Origin: Sceloporus undulatus
Lineage: Eukaryota; Chordata; Lepidosauria; Squamata; Phrynosomatidae
Assembly (NCBI RefSeq): GCF_019175285.1
Contig: NC_056523.1
Coordinates: forward strand, 208,272,442 to 208,336,441
Reading direction: 5' to 3'
DNA length: 64,000 bases
Shown piece by piece: positions 29,481-64,000 of this stretch. The position numbers and the translations under genes were made by a program. The notes beneath the pieces were generated by a model. The model was given only the letters and a program-made list of their open reading frames with translations, made no database searches and had not been told where the DNA came from. Numbering within the stretch: position 1 is the stretch's first letter; every line of letters starts with the position of its first letter.

Positions 29481-30158
29481 ATACCTGCTGTATCTGATTG
29501 CTGAGAACAGTTTTATATACATTATCCAGAATGTCAGTAATGTCCCTGACATTAAAGATGGTGGCAGAAAGCCATATTTTCAATGTTTTCCTGCATAGAA
29601 GATTACCTTTGTGTATCTAATGTATCCAAGAGCAAGTGTTTAACAACTGAAGGAGTGTTTTTGAAGGGCTAGTTTTGCAAAGGTGGAGCATTCAAAAACA
29701 GGACTCCCCTGTTTGCAATCCAAAGTGGCAGTCAAGAATGCTACCATCTCATGCTTGAATCAAAGATCCAAAATAATGCAAGGAGGGTGAAGAGTCTTGC
29801 CATCATATTTATGGTGGATCTTTGGGCTTGTGCAGGGGTTAGGATGGGGAGGATGGAGGCACCCAGCTGTGAAGGCAGCTCTACTGGAAGCTTCTTCCCT
29901 ACCCATCCCTTAAGGGCCAATAAGTAGCTGTTTTGGTTTAATTTGGGTGGTGGTAATAGAGCTATGTCTAATCACCATGTAAGAGGACAAAAAACAAACA
30001 AAAAAGCCCCCAACAACTTGTGCAAGGAGATATCAGATGCCTCCTTGAACAAGCTTTGCAAAGGGACAACCACTTATGCAGCCAGGGCTTGCACAAGTGT
30101 AGTGCCATTCTCAGCTTCTGGTCTAGGTCAACGCTGAGTTCTTTCAATAACAGAAGCA

Positions 30159-30164
30159 TTTATT
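30159..30164 (-). terminator. GRIN3A: Candidate GRIN3A poly(A) signal
   Basis: TTTATT on the + strand is AATAAA on -, about 590 bp downstream of the GRIN3A stop. Mammalian GRIN3A 3' UTRs can be much longer, so other sites further left are possible. Confidence 0.3.
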
Positions 30165-30750
30165 TATAGTTGACATTAACCCTCGCATCTGATCTTTTAG
30201 AGGAACATCTGTTACCATTGCTTAGGCTGGCTAATGAGAATAATGGAGAAGAAGAGCACACACAGGATCTTGTGTGCTTCCATGTGTAAGGATCTATTTT
30301 CCTAGGTAGGCCAAAACAACTTCGGATAGGAAAATCCAAATAAAATACCACCAAGATGTGTGATTCTGAATCACTGCTTTAAGTCTCTTTCACTTTTTTA
30401 ATTAATGCACAGAGAAGGGCTAAAAAGTAGAGTTTCCATTTTGAGTGTGTGGTGAGAAGAAAAACAGGAACCACATGGCCTGGTGGTTCAGAGTTTGCTG
30501 CAGCCTGAGGTCAGTCCTTCTAGTAAACTAAAACTTCTTATGAGAAGTCTGTTTCTCCTTTGAAATGGTCTCACAACCAGAAACCAGGAACACTGCTACC
30601 TTCCACCATTTTGTTGTTGGAAGGAAGCTGCTGTCAACTGAAGGAAGTATTGCTTGCTGATTGCAGTGCCTTTTACTGGCATTACCCCAAGAAGTGCATT
30701 TGGAATTGTTACACGGTAGGGGTAAGTGGGAGAGACTGGAAAGTGGCCAC
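30165..30750 (-). other. GRIN3A: GRIN3A 3' UTR (probable)
   Basis: Unique-looking sequence directly downstream of the GRIN3A stop codon, with no recognised repeat. Confidence 0.45.
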
Positions 30751-55458
<24,708 letters not shown>

Positions 55459-55520
55459 CTAGCAAAGCTTGTTACTGATGAGTAGATCTTCTGGCTGTAA
55501 CGATTTCAGTGTGCCATTTG

Positions 55521-55752
55521 GGCCTGAACAGACAGGCCAAAATAAAGCTGCTTTGGGTCACTTTGGAGATATGCTTTTTAAATGACACACTCATCTTAAG
55601 AGGCCAGAAGCTGTGCCAAAGCTTTGCTCCAGTCCTTAGGATTGGAGCATGGCTTTGGCGTGGCCTCCAGCTCTTAGGATGCATGCATCATTTAAACAGC
55701 ATACCTCTAAAGTGATCCAAAGCAGCTTTATTTTGGCCTCTCTGTTCGGGCC
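55521..55752. mobile_element. Palindromic MITE family P, full copy with flanking duplication
   Basis: Two arms of about 105 bp: GGCCTGAACAGACAGGCCAA, AATAAAGCTGCTTTGGGTCA ... and back through CTAAAGTGATCCAAAGCAGC to TTTTGGCCTCTCTGTTCGGG. CCATTTG directly flanks the element (55514-55520 and 55752-55758, overlapping the last base). Centre: CTCCAGTCCTTAGGATTGGA. Confidence 0.85.
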
Positions 55753-56035
55753 CATTTGAAATATCTACATCCCAGCAGTGAGCCATGTCCTTATAAGTTT
55801 ACCAGCTACTGAGTGGAACGTTGATCTTTCCCATTACAAAGCCCAATTTCAAAAAGCTCACATGGAAGTGTTCATGTGTTGCATTTTCAGGCAGCAAGCC
55901 AACTTCAAAGGACTGGTCCAATGCAGTATCAGACATTTTAGTGTGGTTATGTCCCTTCATGTGCTTCTCTTCTATGGAAGAAACTCTGCAGACTGATTCA
56001 ATGGTGATTTTCTGTTGACTAGGCTGGGAGACTGT

Positions 56036-56356
56036 GGAGTTTATCACACCAGGGAAATCCGATACAAAAATGGGATTTAAAAGCTGGGGGGGGGAACCCA
56101 AAGTGGATTAATTTTCACACACACATTGTTAAACTGGTGTTAGCCCAAATGGAAAGTAGACAAAAGCCATTCCTTTTTACTTTTGGAATTTTTTTAAAGT
56201 AAAAAGGAGCAGCTTTTGTCTACTTTCAATCTACTTTCCGTTCAGGTTAACACCACTTTAACAATGGTGTTGTGTGAAAATTAACTCACTTTTGTAGTTT
56301 TTTTTCTAATTTAAACCCCCATTTCCGCATGGGATTTCTCCCATGTGATAAACTCC
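56036..56356. mobile_element. MITE family H, copy 2, 321 bp, with 3-bp duplication
   Basis: GGAGTTTATCACACCAGGGA at left; inverted ATTTCTCCCATGTGATAAAC then TCC at right. TGT on both sides (56033-56035, 56357-56359). Long inner arms also pair: GGAAAGTAGACAAAAGCC with TTTTGTCTACTTTC. Confidence 0.75.
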
Positions 56357-56363
56357 TGTGACT

Positions 56364-56460
56364 CACTCAAGGTCACCCAGTGGGTTTCCATGGCTGTGCA
56401 GGGATTCAAATCCTAGTCTACTGAACTTTCAAACCACTATACCACAATAGCTGAAACCCT
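56364..56460 (-). mobile_element. SINE 5' half
   Basis: CTCAAGGTCACCCAGTGGGT, GGATTCAAATCCTAGTC (box B reversed) and TCAAACCACTATACCAC (box A reversed). Confidence 0.65.
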
Positions 56461-56663
56461 CTATGCATTAGAATTAGGTTTGCATCAGCTAGCAGAAAGG
56501 CTGTCCCAATTACTGAGCTCTGGAGCATAAGAAAAGCCATGCTGGATCAGTTCAAAGCCTTACATAGTTCAGCATTTTGCTGATACAATGGTCATTGTGA
56601 TATTAATATGAAGCCTTTGTTTCACTTAGGAATCCACTGGAAAAAAGGGCACAATAGCCAGCC

Positions 56664-56887
56664 CTCCGTATCTACAGATTCTTTATCCAAGTAATCAACT
56701 ATCCACGACTTGAAAATATTTGAAAAATACATAAATTCCAAAAAAGCAAACGTTGATCCCCCATTTTATATAAAAGACACTGTTTTACCATGCCATTGTA
56801 TATAATGGGACTTGAGCATTCATGGATTCTGTTATCCACTGGCAGTCCTGGAATCAAACCCCAGTGGATACCAAGGTCCCACTGTAT
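56664..56887. mobile_element. Tigger-type MITE
   Basis: CAGCCCTCCGTATCTACAGA at left; AGTGGATACCAAGGTCCCAC then TG at right, with TA next to the right end. Body contains CATGGATTCTGTTATCCACT. Confidence 0.6.
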
Positions 56888-56959
56888 GTCTCCAGGTGCT
56901 CAGTGGATAGAGGTTTTTTGGTGGTAGTGGTGGAAAGCCCAATGTATTTTGGCATATGT

Positions 56960-57195
56960 ATATAGTAGGCCTTTAGTATGTGTTGGAGTTTAGTTCCAGG
57001 AACCCCCAGGGATACCAAAATGCGTGCATGCTCAGTTCCCTTACATATAATGGCATCGTAAAATTATTTCATTTATGTAAAATGACAAAACCAAGGTTTG
57101 CTTTTTAGAATTTATGTATTTTTTAAAATATTTTCAAACCATGGATGTTTGAATCTGTGGATAAAGAATCCATGGATAAAGAGGGACTACTGTAC
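56960..57195. mobile_element. Tigger-type MITE
   Basis: TAGTAGGCCTTTAGTATGTG at left and ATGGATAAAGAGGGACTACT at right, with CAGGAACCCCCAGGGATACC and AATCTGTGGATAAAGAATCC inside. Same family type as 56664-56887. Confidence 0.55.
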
Positions 57196-57536
57196 ATTTG
57201 AATGCCCTTCTCAAGGGGTAACGTGATATCTAACAACAGAAATGTCTGGCATGGAAAATCTTGTTCCATTAGCTGAACCTTTTCACATTGCCCCTAAAGA
57301 AAGCCATTGAAATATGTACACAGGTTGAAACGCATTGGGCTTTTTAAACAACAACAACAACAACAAAAACATTACCCCATTAAAAAACAAGAAAAAACCA
57401 TGCACTGAGCACTTGGAGATATGTCTCCCTTTCCCCTGTGGATTCTGTTTATTTCACTCAGGACATGAATTAAATAGCACTCTTTCTTTTGTGTTGGTCA
57501 GAAACTGGGATTGCCTCTGATATGGAGATATGGAGG

Positions 57537-57752
57537 CTGCTATTATGCTGCAGAAATAAAGCAGTTTAACACGATTTTAACTTCCATGGCTAAGTGCTAT
57601 GGAATTCTGGGTTTTGTAGTTTGGGGAGGCACCAGAGCTCTCTCATAAGGAAGGCTCATGAAACTAAAAAATCCCTGAATTCCATCACATTAAATCAAGG
57701 CAGTTAAAAGTGGTGTCAAACTGCTTTATTTCTGTAGTGTAGACACACTCTG
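57537..57752. mobile_element. MITE family B, copy 4
   Basis: CTGCAGAAATAAAGCAGTTT and inverted CAAACTGCTTTATTTCTGTA; middle GGAATTCTGGGTTTTGTAGT and AAAAATCCCTGAATTCCATC pair. Confidence 0.8.
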
Positions 57753-58512
57753 ACAAAAAGCTAACTACATGCTGTACTAGTTGTCTGAAACTCTTTTAAA
57801 GTTATTCAAATTGGCAGGCATTACTATATCTTGTGGTGGTGAGTCCCTAGAATTCGGGAGATTTACCTTTTGGACTATTCTCCCCAGAATCCCCAACTAG
57901 CCTGGTGACCATGCTGCAAGGGGGCCTCTGAGAGTAATTGACTTTCCTAACCTCTATAGTTTCCGTACTGTAACTATAGGCTTTGTGAAAATTACATCCT
58001 TTTATCTGCCCAAATTTCACATCATTCTGATGCACAGGTTCCAGTACCATACATGTGCATAGAATACATACATGGTATGTTATGATACGTATATGGTTTG
58101 ATATTATGTTTTAGCTCCAACTTTTTAATCAATGCAGTTGTTAAAATGTATTCCTGTGTATTTTGTCTTTCACGGCTTCACTTTTACACTTATATCACTT
58201 GTTTTATTTTTGTTTTCTAGGCAAAACTGCCCTCAAACCTTGCATTTTTTTGCCTTGGGGAAATCATTCCAGCTTTGCATTAGCAACTGCAAAATATAAT
58301 ACTATCTCAGCTCAAATTTCTGGAGTGTCAATGTGATACAGAGTTTGAGATTTTTATTTTTTTGTCAGAGATGCATTTTTTCAGGGGTATTCCGTCTGAA
58401 GCTCCACATGACTGGAAAGTAGGGCCATATATTTTCTTTGTATCTCTCTTTTTCTTCCTCTGTCTGCCCCCCCCCCCCCTTTTTTTTTGACACCAGCCTT
58501 TTCTTTCTGGAG

Positions 58513-58726
58513 CTCTTTCACATTATACAATTGTAGCACTATGATTTCATTATCATGGTTGCATCCTATGGATTCCTGGGGTTTGTAGTCTGGTGAGGCA
58601 CTAGAGTCTTGAGTAAAGAATTCTAAGTACCCTTCCTAAACTACAAATCCCAGGATTTCATATGAAGTTGCCATGGCAATTAAACTGGAATCTTAGTGCT
58701 ATCATGTTGTAGTGTGAAAGAACGTC
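58513..58726. mobile_element. MITE family B relative with CTTTCACA ends
   Basis: CTCTTTCACATTATACAATT and inverted GTTGTAGTGTGAAAGAAC; inner GGATTCCTGGGGTTTGTAGT and ACTACAAATCCCAGGATTTC pair. Outer ends differ from the other B copies, so it is a subfamily. Confidence 0.65.
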
Positions 58727-59359
58727 TCTCTTTCTACATCTTCCTCTCTCCCTGACACCCTCTTCTGAAGTATTTGTTCCTAGTCTGGGGTGTTGTTTCC
58801 TTTATCCAAGTTGCTTATAATAAGGTTCTGAGGCTCAGATCCAGTCCACAGCTCACCTGCTGACTATCCTTGGTCTTTTGAACAACAAGGATTTATCCAA
58901 AGTCCAGATAAGCTAAGTTTTTGGACTGAAGTGCCCAGAATCCCCAGGCATGGGCACTGTGCAAGACTGACAGCCATGCCGATGGGCGGATTCTGAAAGT
59001 TTTTGATCCAAAAAGTCACTTTCCCAAGCTGTGGATTTATCATTTTCTCCACAAATTTTGAAATACCTCTCTGTATGAAGCACAATCTGCTTTCTGGACT
59101 TTACACAGATAACTTGTTTGTCACATTTCTCTGAGTATTTTCCAGCTTGCCCACACATTACATGAAGTGTGGTTGCCAAGTGATGTCCAAACTGAATTAA
59201 GACTAATCTAGTTTAAAATTCAGCCTCCATCTCAGAATCTCCAGACACAGATTCTTTGGATGTGTCATTAAATTAGAGTGTTTGAGGACTAGGTTTTCCT
59301 ATAAAGCAACAAATAGTTTTCTGGTATAATTATTTTCAGAATTAGGAAAGAGCTCATCT

Positions 59360-59500
59360 TTCTAATGAGTTGCATCTCTATGGAATCCTGGGGATTGTAG
59401 TTTGACGAGGCACTAAAGTCTTCTGGCTGAGAATTCTAACTACCCTTCCCAAATTGCAGATCTCAAGATTGGGAACAATGCTGTAGAATGGTATAGCCAT
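59360..59500. mobile_element. MITE family B fragment
   Basis: TGGAATCCTGGGGATTGTAG, AGGCACTAAAGTCTTCTGGC and TACCCTTCCCAAATTGCAGA follow the same inner order; the ends are lost. Confidence 0.5.
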
Positions 59501-60124
59501 GAGTAATTCTCCAAGTTATCTTTCTAAATGGCACCAGTCATTTCTGAAAACCATTACGTGATATGCCGGGGATGTTCAAAGTAAAGATTAACTAATCCTT
59601 TTTTATGGCTCCTTTTAAAAAGTATGATTCCAAGCTCTGTTTATTTAAGCTGTCACTTGATTTGGTGTGCTAGCATCAACCTTGACCTCAAAGCTAATGT
59701 ATAGAACTTAAGATTTACAGTAGTTTTTTGAAATGGGAAACAATCCATACAGTTCTATTCTTTTCCCAGCTCTAAATACACTCTTATTCTATTATAGGAT
59801 TTTATTGTGCCAAAGGGAGAAAAAAGCATTTGAAGATGAAATGCCTACATCATTCAGTACAATGAGAGTTTCTCTTATCTATTTGGGTGGATTTTGTTCC
59901 TGGCCACTGCTAGGATCTGTTCATGAGTCTCTGAAATCAGCAATAGTTCTCAGTAAAGGTAATCAAAAGCACATACTCCATGTCAAATAAACAATAACAA
60001 AATAACACAAAAATAAATCCTAATAGAACCATAATCTTTACATTAATTGCTACTAAGCAGTCTATAGTCTCCAACAATACTACTCCCATTTAAGAGTAGT
60101 GACAGGCAGCCATTCCCTTTGTTC

Positions 60125-60600
60125 TTTGTACATAATAATATATAATAATAATAATTTTTTTATTTCTATCCCGCTTTTCTGCGGTGATCAAAGTGGCATA
60201 CAGATAAAATTCCAATACAAGATTACAGACATAACAATAAAACAATTCATATTAAAAAACTATTACCCGACCAGCTGAGAGAAAAGTCCAAAATATTACA
60301 AAAGTCATTACCAGTAGAGGGAAAGGACAAAATATCACATCTCAGGGGGGGGGGGGGGGAAGGCTTGGTGAAAGAAAAAGGTCTTAAGGTTCTTTTTGAA
60401 AAGATCCAGAAAGGTGGTGGAACGGAGCTTGTTGGGAAGGTTGTTCCACATTTTTGGGGCCGAGATGGAAAAGGCCCTTTGTGAGGTCGCCGCATATTGC
60501 GCATTTGGGACCTTCAACAAATTCTTCCCGGCTGACCTGAGTGTGCGGGGCGGATTATATGGGGAGAGGTGGTCCTCCAAGATTTAAGAGCATGTATATG
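60125..60600 (-). mobile_element. CR1/L2-group LINE, C-terminus of ORF2 and 3' end
   Basis: On the - strand 60335-60580 is open and reads RTLRSAGKNLLKVP, then SQRAFSISAPKMWNNLPNKL and LFKKNLKTFFF, the hallmark C-terminal block of CR1/L2-group reverse transcriptase polyproteins. A G run (60346-60359 on +) breaks the frame after it. The 3' end carries an (ATT)n-type tail at 60125-60155. 5'-truncated. Confidence 0.8.
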
Positions 60601-61959
60601 TGTATATTACACCCACAAATCATCTGGATACCTTCATTTTTAAGTGTGAACACACATAAATTCATTTCTTTCTTTTTCTGCAGGCTCATTTGTTACAAAA
60701 CAGCCATATGTGTATCATTCCCTGTGCTTAGTGCATGGTACACGTGGAGGACAAGTAGACTGGCCTAAATCCAATTGCTAGTTCCAATTAGAAAAGTTCC
60801 ACTGAATCATTGGGAACTTGGAAAAATAACATTTACCGGTATTTAATCCTGTTGATTCAATGAGTTGACTCTAGTTTGAATTTGCAATTAGATTTAAATC
60901 ATTGTATGTAGAATCTCTGAGTCCCTTCACCAGAAGTGGAGCATTTCACATGTGTCACTGATGGGACTGAAAGAAACTCTGCTCTCTCTTTGCTCTCTCC
61001 AGTCACTGAGAACATTTCCAGGTGGAGGAGGAGAGTCCCAACAGCTGAAGCCCCTGTAAAATTCAGTGGATGAATTGGGGCTTCTGTCTCCAAACCCTGG
61101 CGCCTGTTTCTTAGGGTTTTAGATTATATGCTGTGTTAAAGGTGAAGGATGCACAAGTTAAACATATTATTTATTCAAAAGGAAATGTGGAAAAAAAAGA
61201 AATGATTTTAACTGCATTCCTCACGCACAGTACATTTTTAACATGTTGCTTTATTCTTGATCGCATGAAAGTGTGACACAATGTGTGAGGAGTGGGACAA
61301 AATGCTGGGAGCTATTTACAGGTGACAGTCCAAGAAAAACATTTGATTTACACTGGCACATATTAGTTTCTGCATCTAAATGTGTAACAGTGTGGATCCT
61401 GAACACTCACACACCCTAAGTGTGAATTTCAACAGAAACAGAAAACATCTTTCTCACATCCAGGATGTCTGAAGAACTGTCTCCCTACATGAGCTTGCCC
61501 AGGCTCTAAGATCTTTGGAGGAGCCCTTCTCTAAGTCCCAGTGCCTTCTCAGGCACATTTTTTGGGTACCTTCTAAAATTTGGAACTCTTGTATGGATGC
61601 TAGGATGGCTCTTCTGCTGTGAAGTGAAAAAAGTTCCTATTCCAACAGGCTTTCAGGAACTGAATTTAATGGGCTTTTAATGGTGTGTTGTTTATTGTTT
61701 TTTTATATATCCTGTCTTTCAATTAATTTTTTTAAATGGTTTTAATTCTATAGACTGTTTAATTGCTTTTTAAAATAACATATATTTTACTGATGCTTTT
61801 GCATGAAAATGTGCAACTTATTCTGGTTTTAATTACCTATAAGCCACTTGGCATCCCAATACTGGGGCAGTATATCAATGGATATAACAACATTTGTACC
61901 CACCTTTGCATTTCAGTACACATCCTCCTTAATTTACAGTTTAAGGGGAGCAACAGAGA

Positions 61960-62095
61960 AGCAATAGGCCCTCCAGATGTCTTGGCTTACCTTTTCTACC
62001 AAATTTACCCAGTATGGCCAATGGTAATGGCTTTGGAGACTTGTAGGACAAAGCATCTAAAGGGCTAGAGGTTCCTCACCCCTGTTTTAGACCAC
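61960..62095 (-). mobile_element. hAT-like MITE fragment
   Basis: Read on -: AACAGGGGTGAGGAACCTCT then AGCCCTTTAGATGCTTTG; the other half CAAGACATCTGGAGGGCC is inverted to it. CAGGGGT-type starts are hAT-like. Confidence 0.55.
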
Positions 62096-62354
62096 TTGTT
62101 TCTTTTGAGCCTGCCAAACTACCAATCCAGACTGAATGCTCATACTCAAATATGTGCAACTGACCTAGTTCCAGGGACTTATTCAGGGGCAAATCTATAG
62201 GAGAGAAATAAGGGAAGTACTAAGTTCTTGGACAGTCCTGTTAGGATTTGTTGAAATAATTAATTGCCTGTCCAATCAGCTTTGCACATGGAAAGCTGGT
62301 GGTTGTGGGTGCCATCTTGTCTTTTAATTCCAATAGGGAACAGTGCCTTGGGTC

Positions 62355-62552
62355 AACCATGAGAGATGTGAAGTTGAAGGCTTTCATGGCTGGCATCCAT
62401 AGTTTTTTGTGGGTTTTTCAGGCTATGTGGCCATGTTCTAGAAGAGTTTCTTTCTGACGTTTCGCCAGTATCTGTGGCTGGCATCAGGAAGAAACTCTTC
62501 TAGAACATGGCCACATAGCCCGAAAAACCCACAAAAAACTAACCATGAGAGA
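62355..62552 (-). mobile_element. Hairpin retroelement fragment with 12-bp duplication and hammerhead-like core (Penelope-like?)
   Basis: AACCATGAGAGA flanks the insert at 62355-62366 and 62541-62552. Inside, arms of about 52 bp (62402-62453 and 62489-62540) are almost perfect inverted repeats. Their loop, on the - strand, reads CTGATG, a stem GCCAG...CTGGC, and CGAAACGTCAG, held by outer stem GAAGAGTTTCTT/AAGAAACTCTTC. This order (CUGA box, stem II, GAAA, GUC, stem I) is that of minimal type I hammerhead ribozymes known from Penelope-like elements. The first box looks shortened, so activity is doubtful. Confidence 0.5.
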
Positions 62553-62659
62553 CCTAACCCTGCTTTTATGTTAGCTCAGTGACACTGCATACATCCCTCC
62601 TCTCAACATAACAGGAGGGTTATATGTGTGTATGTATATACATAGAAAGCAGGATGACA

Positions 62660-62962
62660 GAAGATTTTCACACGACATCGCTATATTGTTCCTTTAACAT
62701 CCCAAAGTGTAGTGTAATCATCATAACATGAGGCTGTTAGTGTTGTTAAATTGTTGCTGAAACATTACTGTGTCCAGTGTGTGAATGTAACTGTTTTGAA
62801 ACCATTTTGTAATAATTTATTGCTGAATTCTGATATAGCAACATTTTAAGAACACTAATAGCCTCAGGTGAAAATCTTTTGGAATCATCTATCTGTTATG
62901 ATGATTCCACTACACTTTGGGATGTTAAAGGAACGATATAACGATGTTGTGTGAAAATCTTC
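62660..62962. mobile_element. Palindromic MITE, 303 bp
   Basis: GAAGATTTTCACACGACATC and inverted GATGTTGTGTGAAAATCTTC form the ends; TTCCTTTAACATCCCAAAGT / ACTTTGGGATGTTAAAGGAA and AGGCTGTTAGTGTT / AACACTAATAGCCT pair inside. No clear target duplication. Superfamily unknown. Confidence 0.75.
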
Positions 62963-64000
62963 AGAGAGAGGAAAAAAATGTACCTATTCTTTGCATTTGT
63001 AAACTGTTTCATTACCTCTAATTGAACTGGGAACTTCTGACAAACTGAGAGGAGCATCAGGTTCACACCAATTTGGAAAGGAAAAGAAGTCTTTTTGTCT
63101 ATTAAGTGGGTGAAATCACAAAGGAATTTGCAGTTAGCCAGCAGGAAAACTGCTAAATGCTTATAATATCACCCTTTTAGCACATGCAAATTCATAGCTA
63201 CTATATTTGTGGTAGAACCATAGCCCACTAAGCCATCTGCAGTAAACTGAAAAGGAGCAGGGGGAGGCAGCAGCCCCAATGTCATGTTATACTTCTAGAA
63301 AATTAGGCAACATGTATTATAGGGGTATGTGTGTATATATAGATAAAATGAGATTTTATGAGCTGAGCTGGCCCGCTCTAGGGGATTGCCCATTCTAATC
63401 AACTAAGTGCATATATAGAGAAAGAAATAGCTATGCTACAGAAAGTTAAAGTCCATTTCTGCCAGAGAGAGAGAGAGAACTGGATTCAAGCTCATGGAAG
63501 GATAGAACATATTGAGGATATTTTGTGGGTTTGGATTTGGCACCTAGAAAAATAGTGACTAAAATAGTCCAATGATGCTTTTAAATGATGGCACTTCAGA
63601 ACCAATATGCATAAAAGCTAATTTTTGGATTCAGTCTCTTTGGTGCATCCAAGAAACTAAATCCAAGTCAGGCCTATAACAATGAGAGGAGGGTAAATCC
63701 AATTACTGCTATTAAATCCCACTGGCTACCCTATACACTTATTCTACAAAGGTGACTGGTTTATATAGATTAAATGGTACTATCAATATATGATAGTGGG
63801 GTGGCATCAGTAGGCTTTGGGAAGCAGTACAAAACCCTCATTTTTTTTATTGCTTACCACATAGTGTTTAACCCAGAACTCCTTGGAAATTGAAGGAAAA
63901 ACCTGTGCATTAGCGAAAAATATTTTAGCTTATCCTTTCCCCTCCTGTGCTAGCATTCTACTTATTTTCCACATGGAAAATACCTGAAAATGAAGCCAAA

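Larger units (their letters stand above)
25061..30158. other. Intergenic region between convergent RNF20 and GRIN3A
   Basis: No gene recognised. It contains unclassified open frames (25831-26220 on -, 27413-27838 on +), a CpG-rich block (about 26295-26640), a (TA)n stretch (28870-28919) and a hAT-type fragment (29365-29480). Confidence 0.5.

Noticed and set aside
58913-59179. Cys/Lys-rich open frame on - (VMCGQAGKYSEKCDKQ)
   Set aside because: Vague zinc-finger look, but the cysteine spacing fits no finger and no neighbouring coding sequence exists.

Overview
The window is a piece of a vertebrate nuclear genome, almost certainly a squamate reptile (lizard or snake). Two host genes with introns lie tail to tail, as they do in other tetrapods: RNF20 (E3 ligase of the BRE1 family) on the + strand from before the left edge to about 25.0 kb, and GRIN3A (NMDA receptor subunit GluN3A) on the - strand from about 30.2 kb to beyond the right edge. 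The squamate call rests on the repeats: tRNA-type SINEs whose tail matches an RTE/Bov-B-type LINE, a squamate-type L1, CR1/L2-type LINEs and many short palindromic DNA transposons.

RNF20 (691-23780). Fifteen coding exons can be placed, from the central coiled coils to the C-terminal RING finger. The first six (691-7173) read cleanly. The last nine (8257-23780) keep most of their splice sites and clear homology but carry many small insertions and deletions, with no such damage in GRIN3A. This looks like raw long-read sequence used to fill a gap, not gene decay. The large intron at 12724-18028 holds a nearly full-length CR1/L2-type LINE (- strand) with two GC-rich tandem units at its 5' end and a 247-bp Tigger-type MITE inside it.

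Intergenic (about 25.0-30.2 kb). No convincing gene is seen; there is one CpG-rich repeat-like block and microsatellites.

GRIN3A (30751-55289 and beyond). The last four coding exons are present and intact: part of the ligand-binding S2 lobe, the M4 helix, and the cytoplasmic tail with its C-terminal coiled coil. The introns are full of repeats, among them an L1 split by a SINE with a 9-bp target duplication, several MITE families with readable target duplications, and a hairpin retroelement fragment at 62367-62540 whose - strand resembles the hammerhead ribozyme core of Penelope-like elements.

I did not find an undescribed gene system. The most interesting items are the hammerhead-like hairpin, the unclassified palindromic MITE families, and the abrupt change in sequence quality within RNF20. 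All family names come from reading the sequence and from memory; no database was searched.
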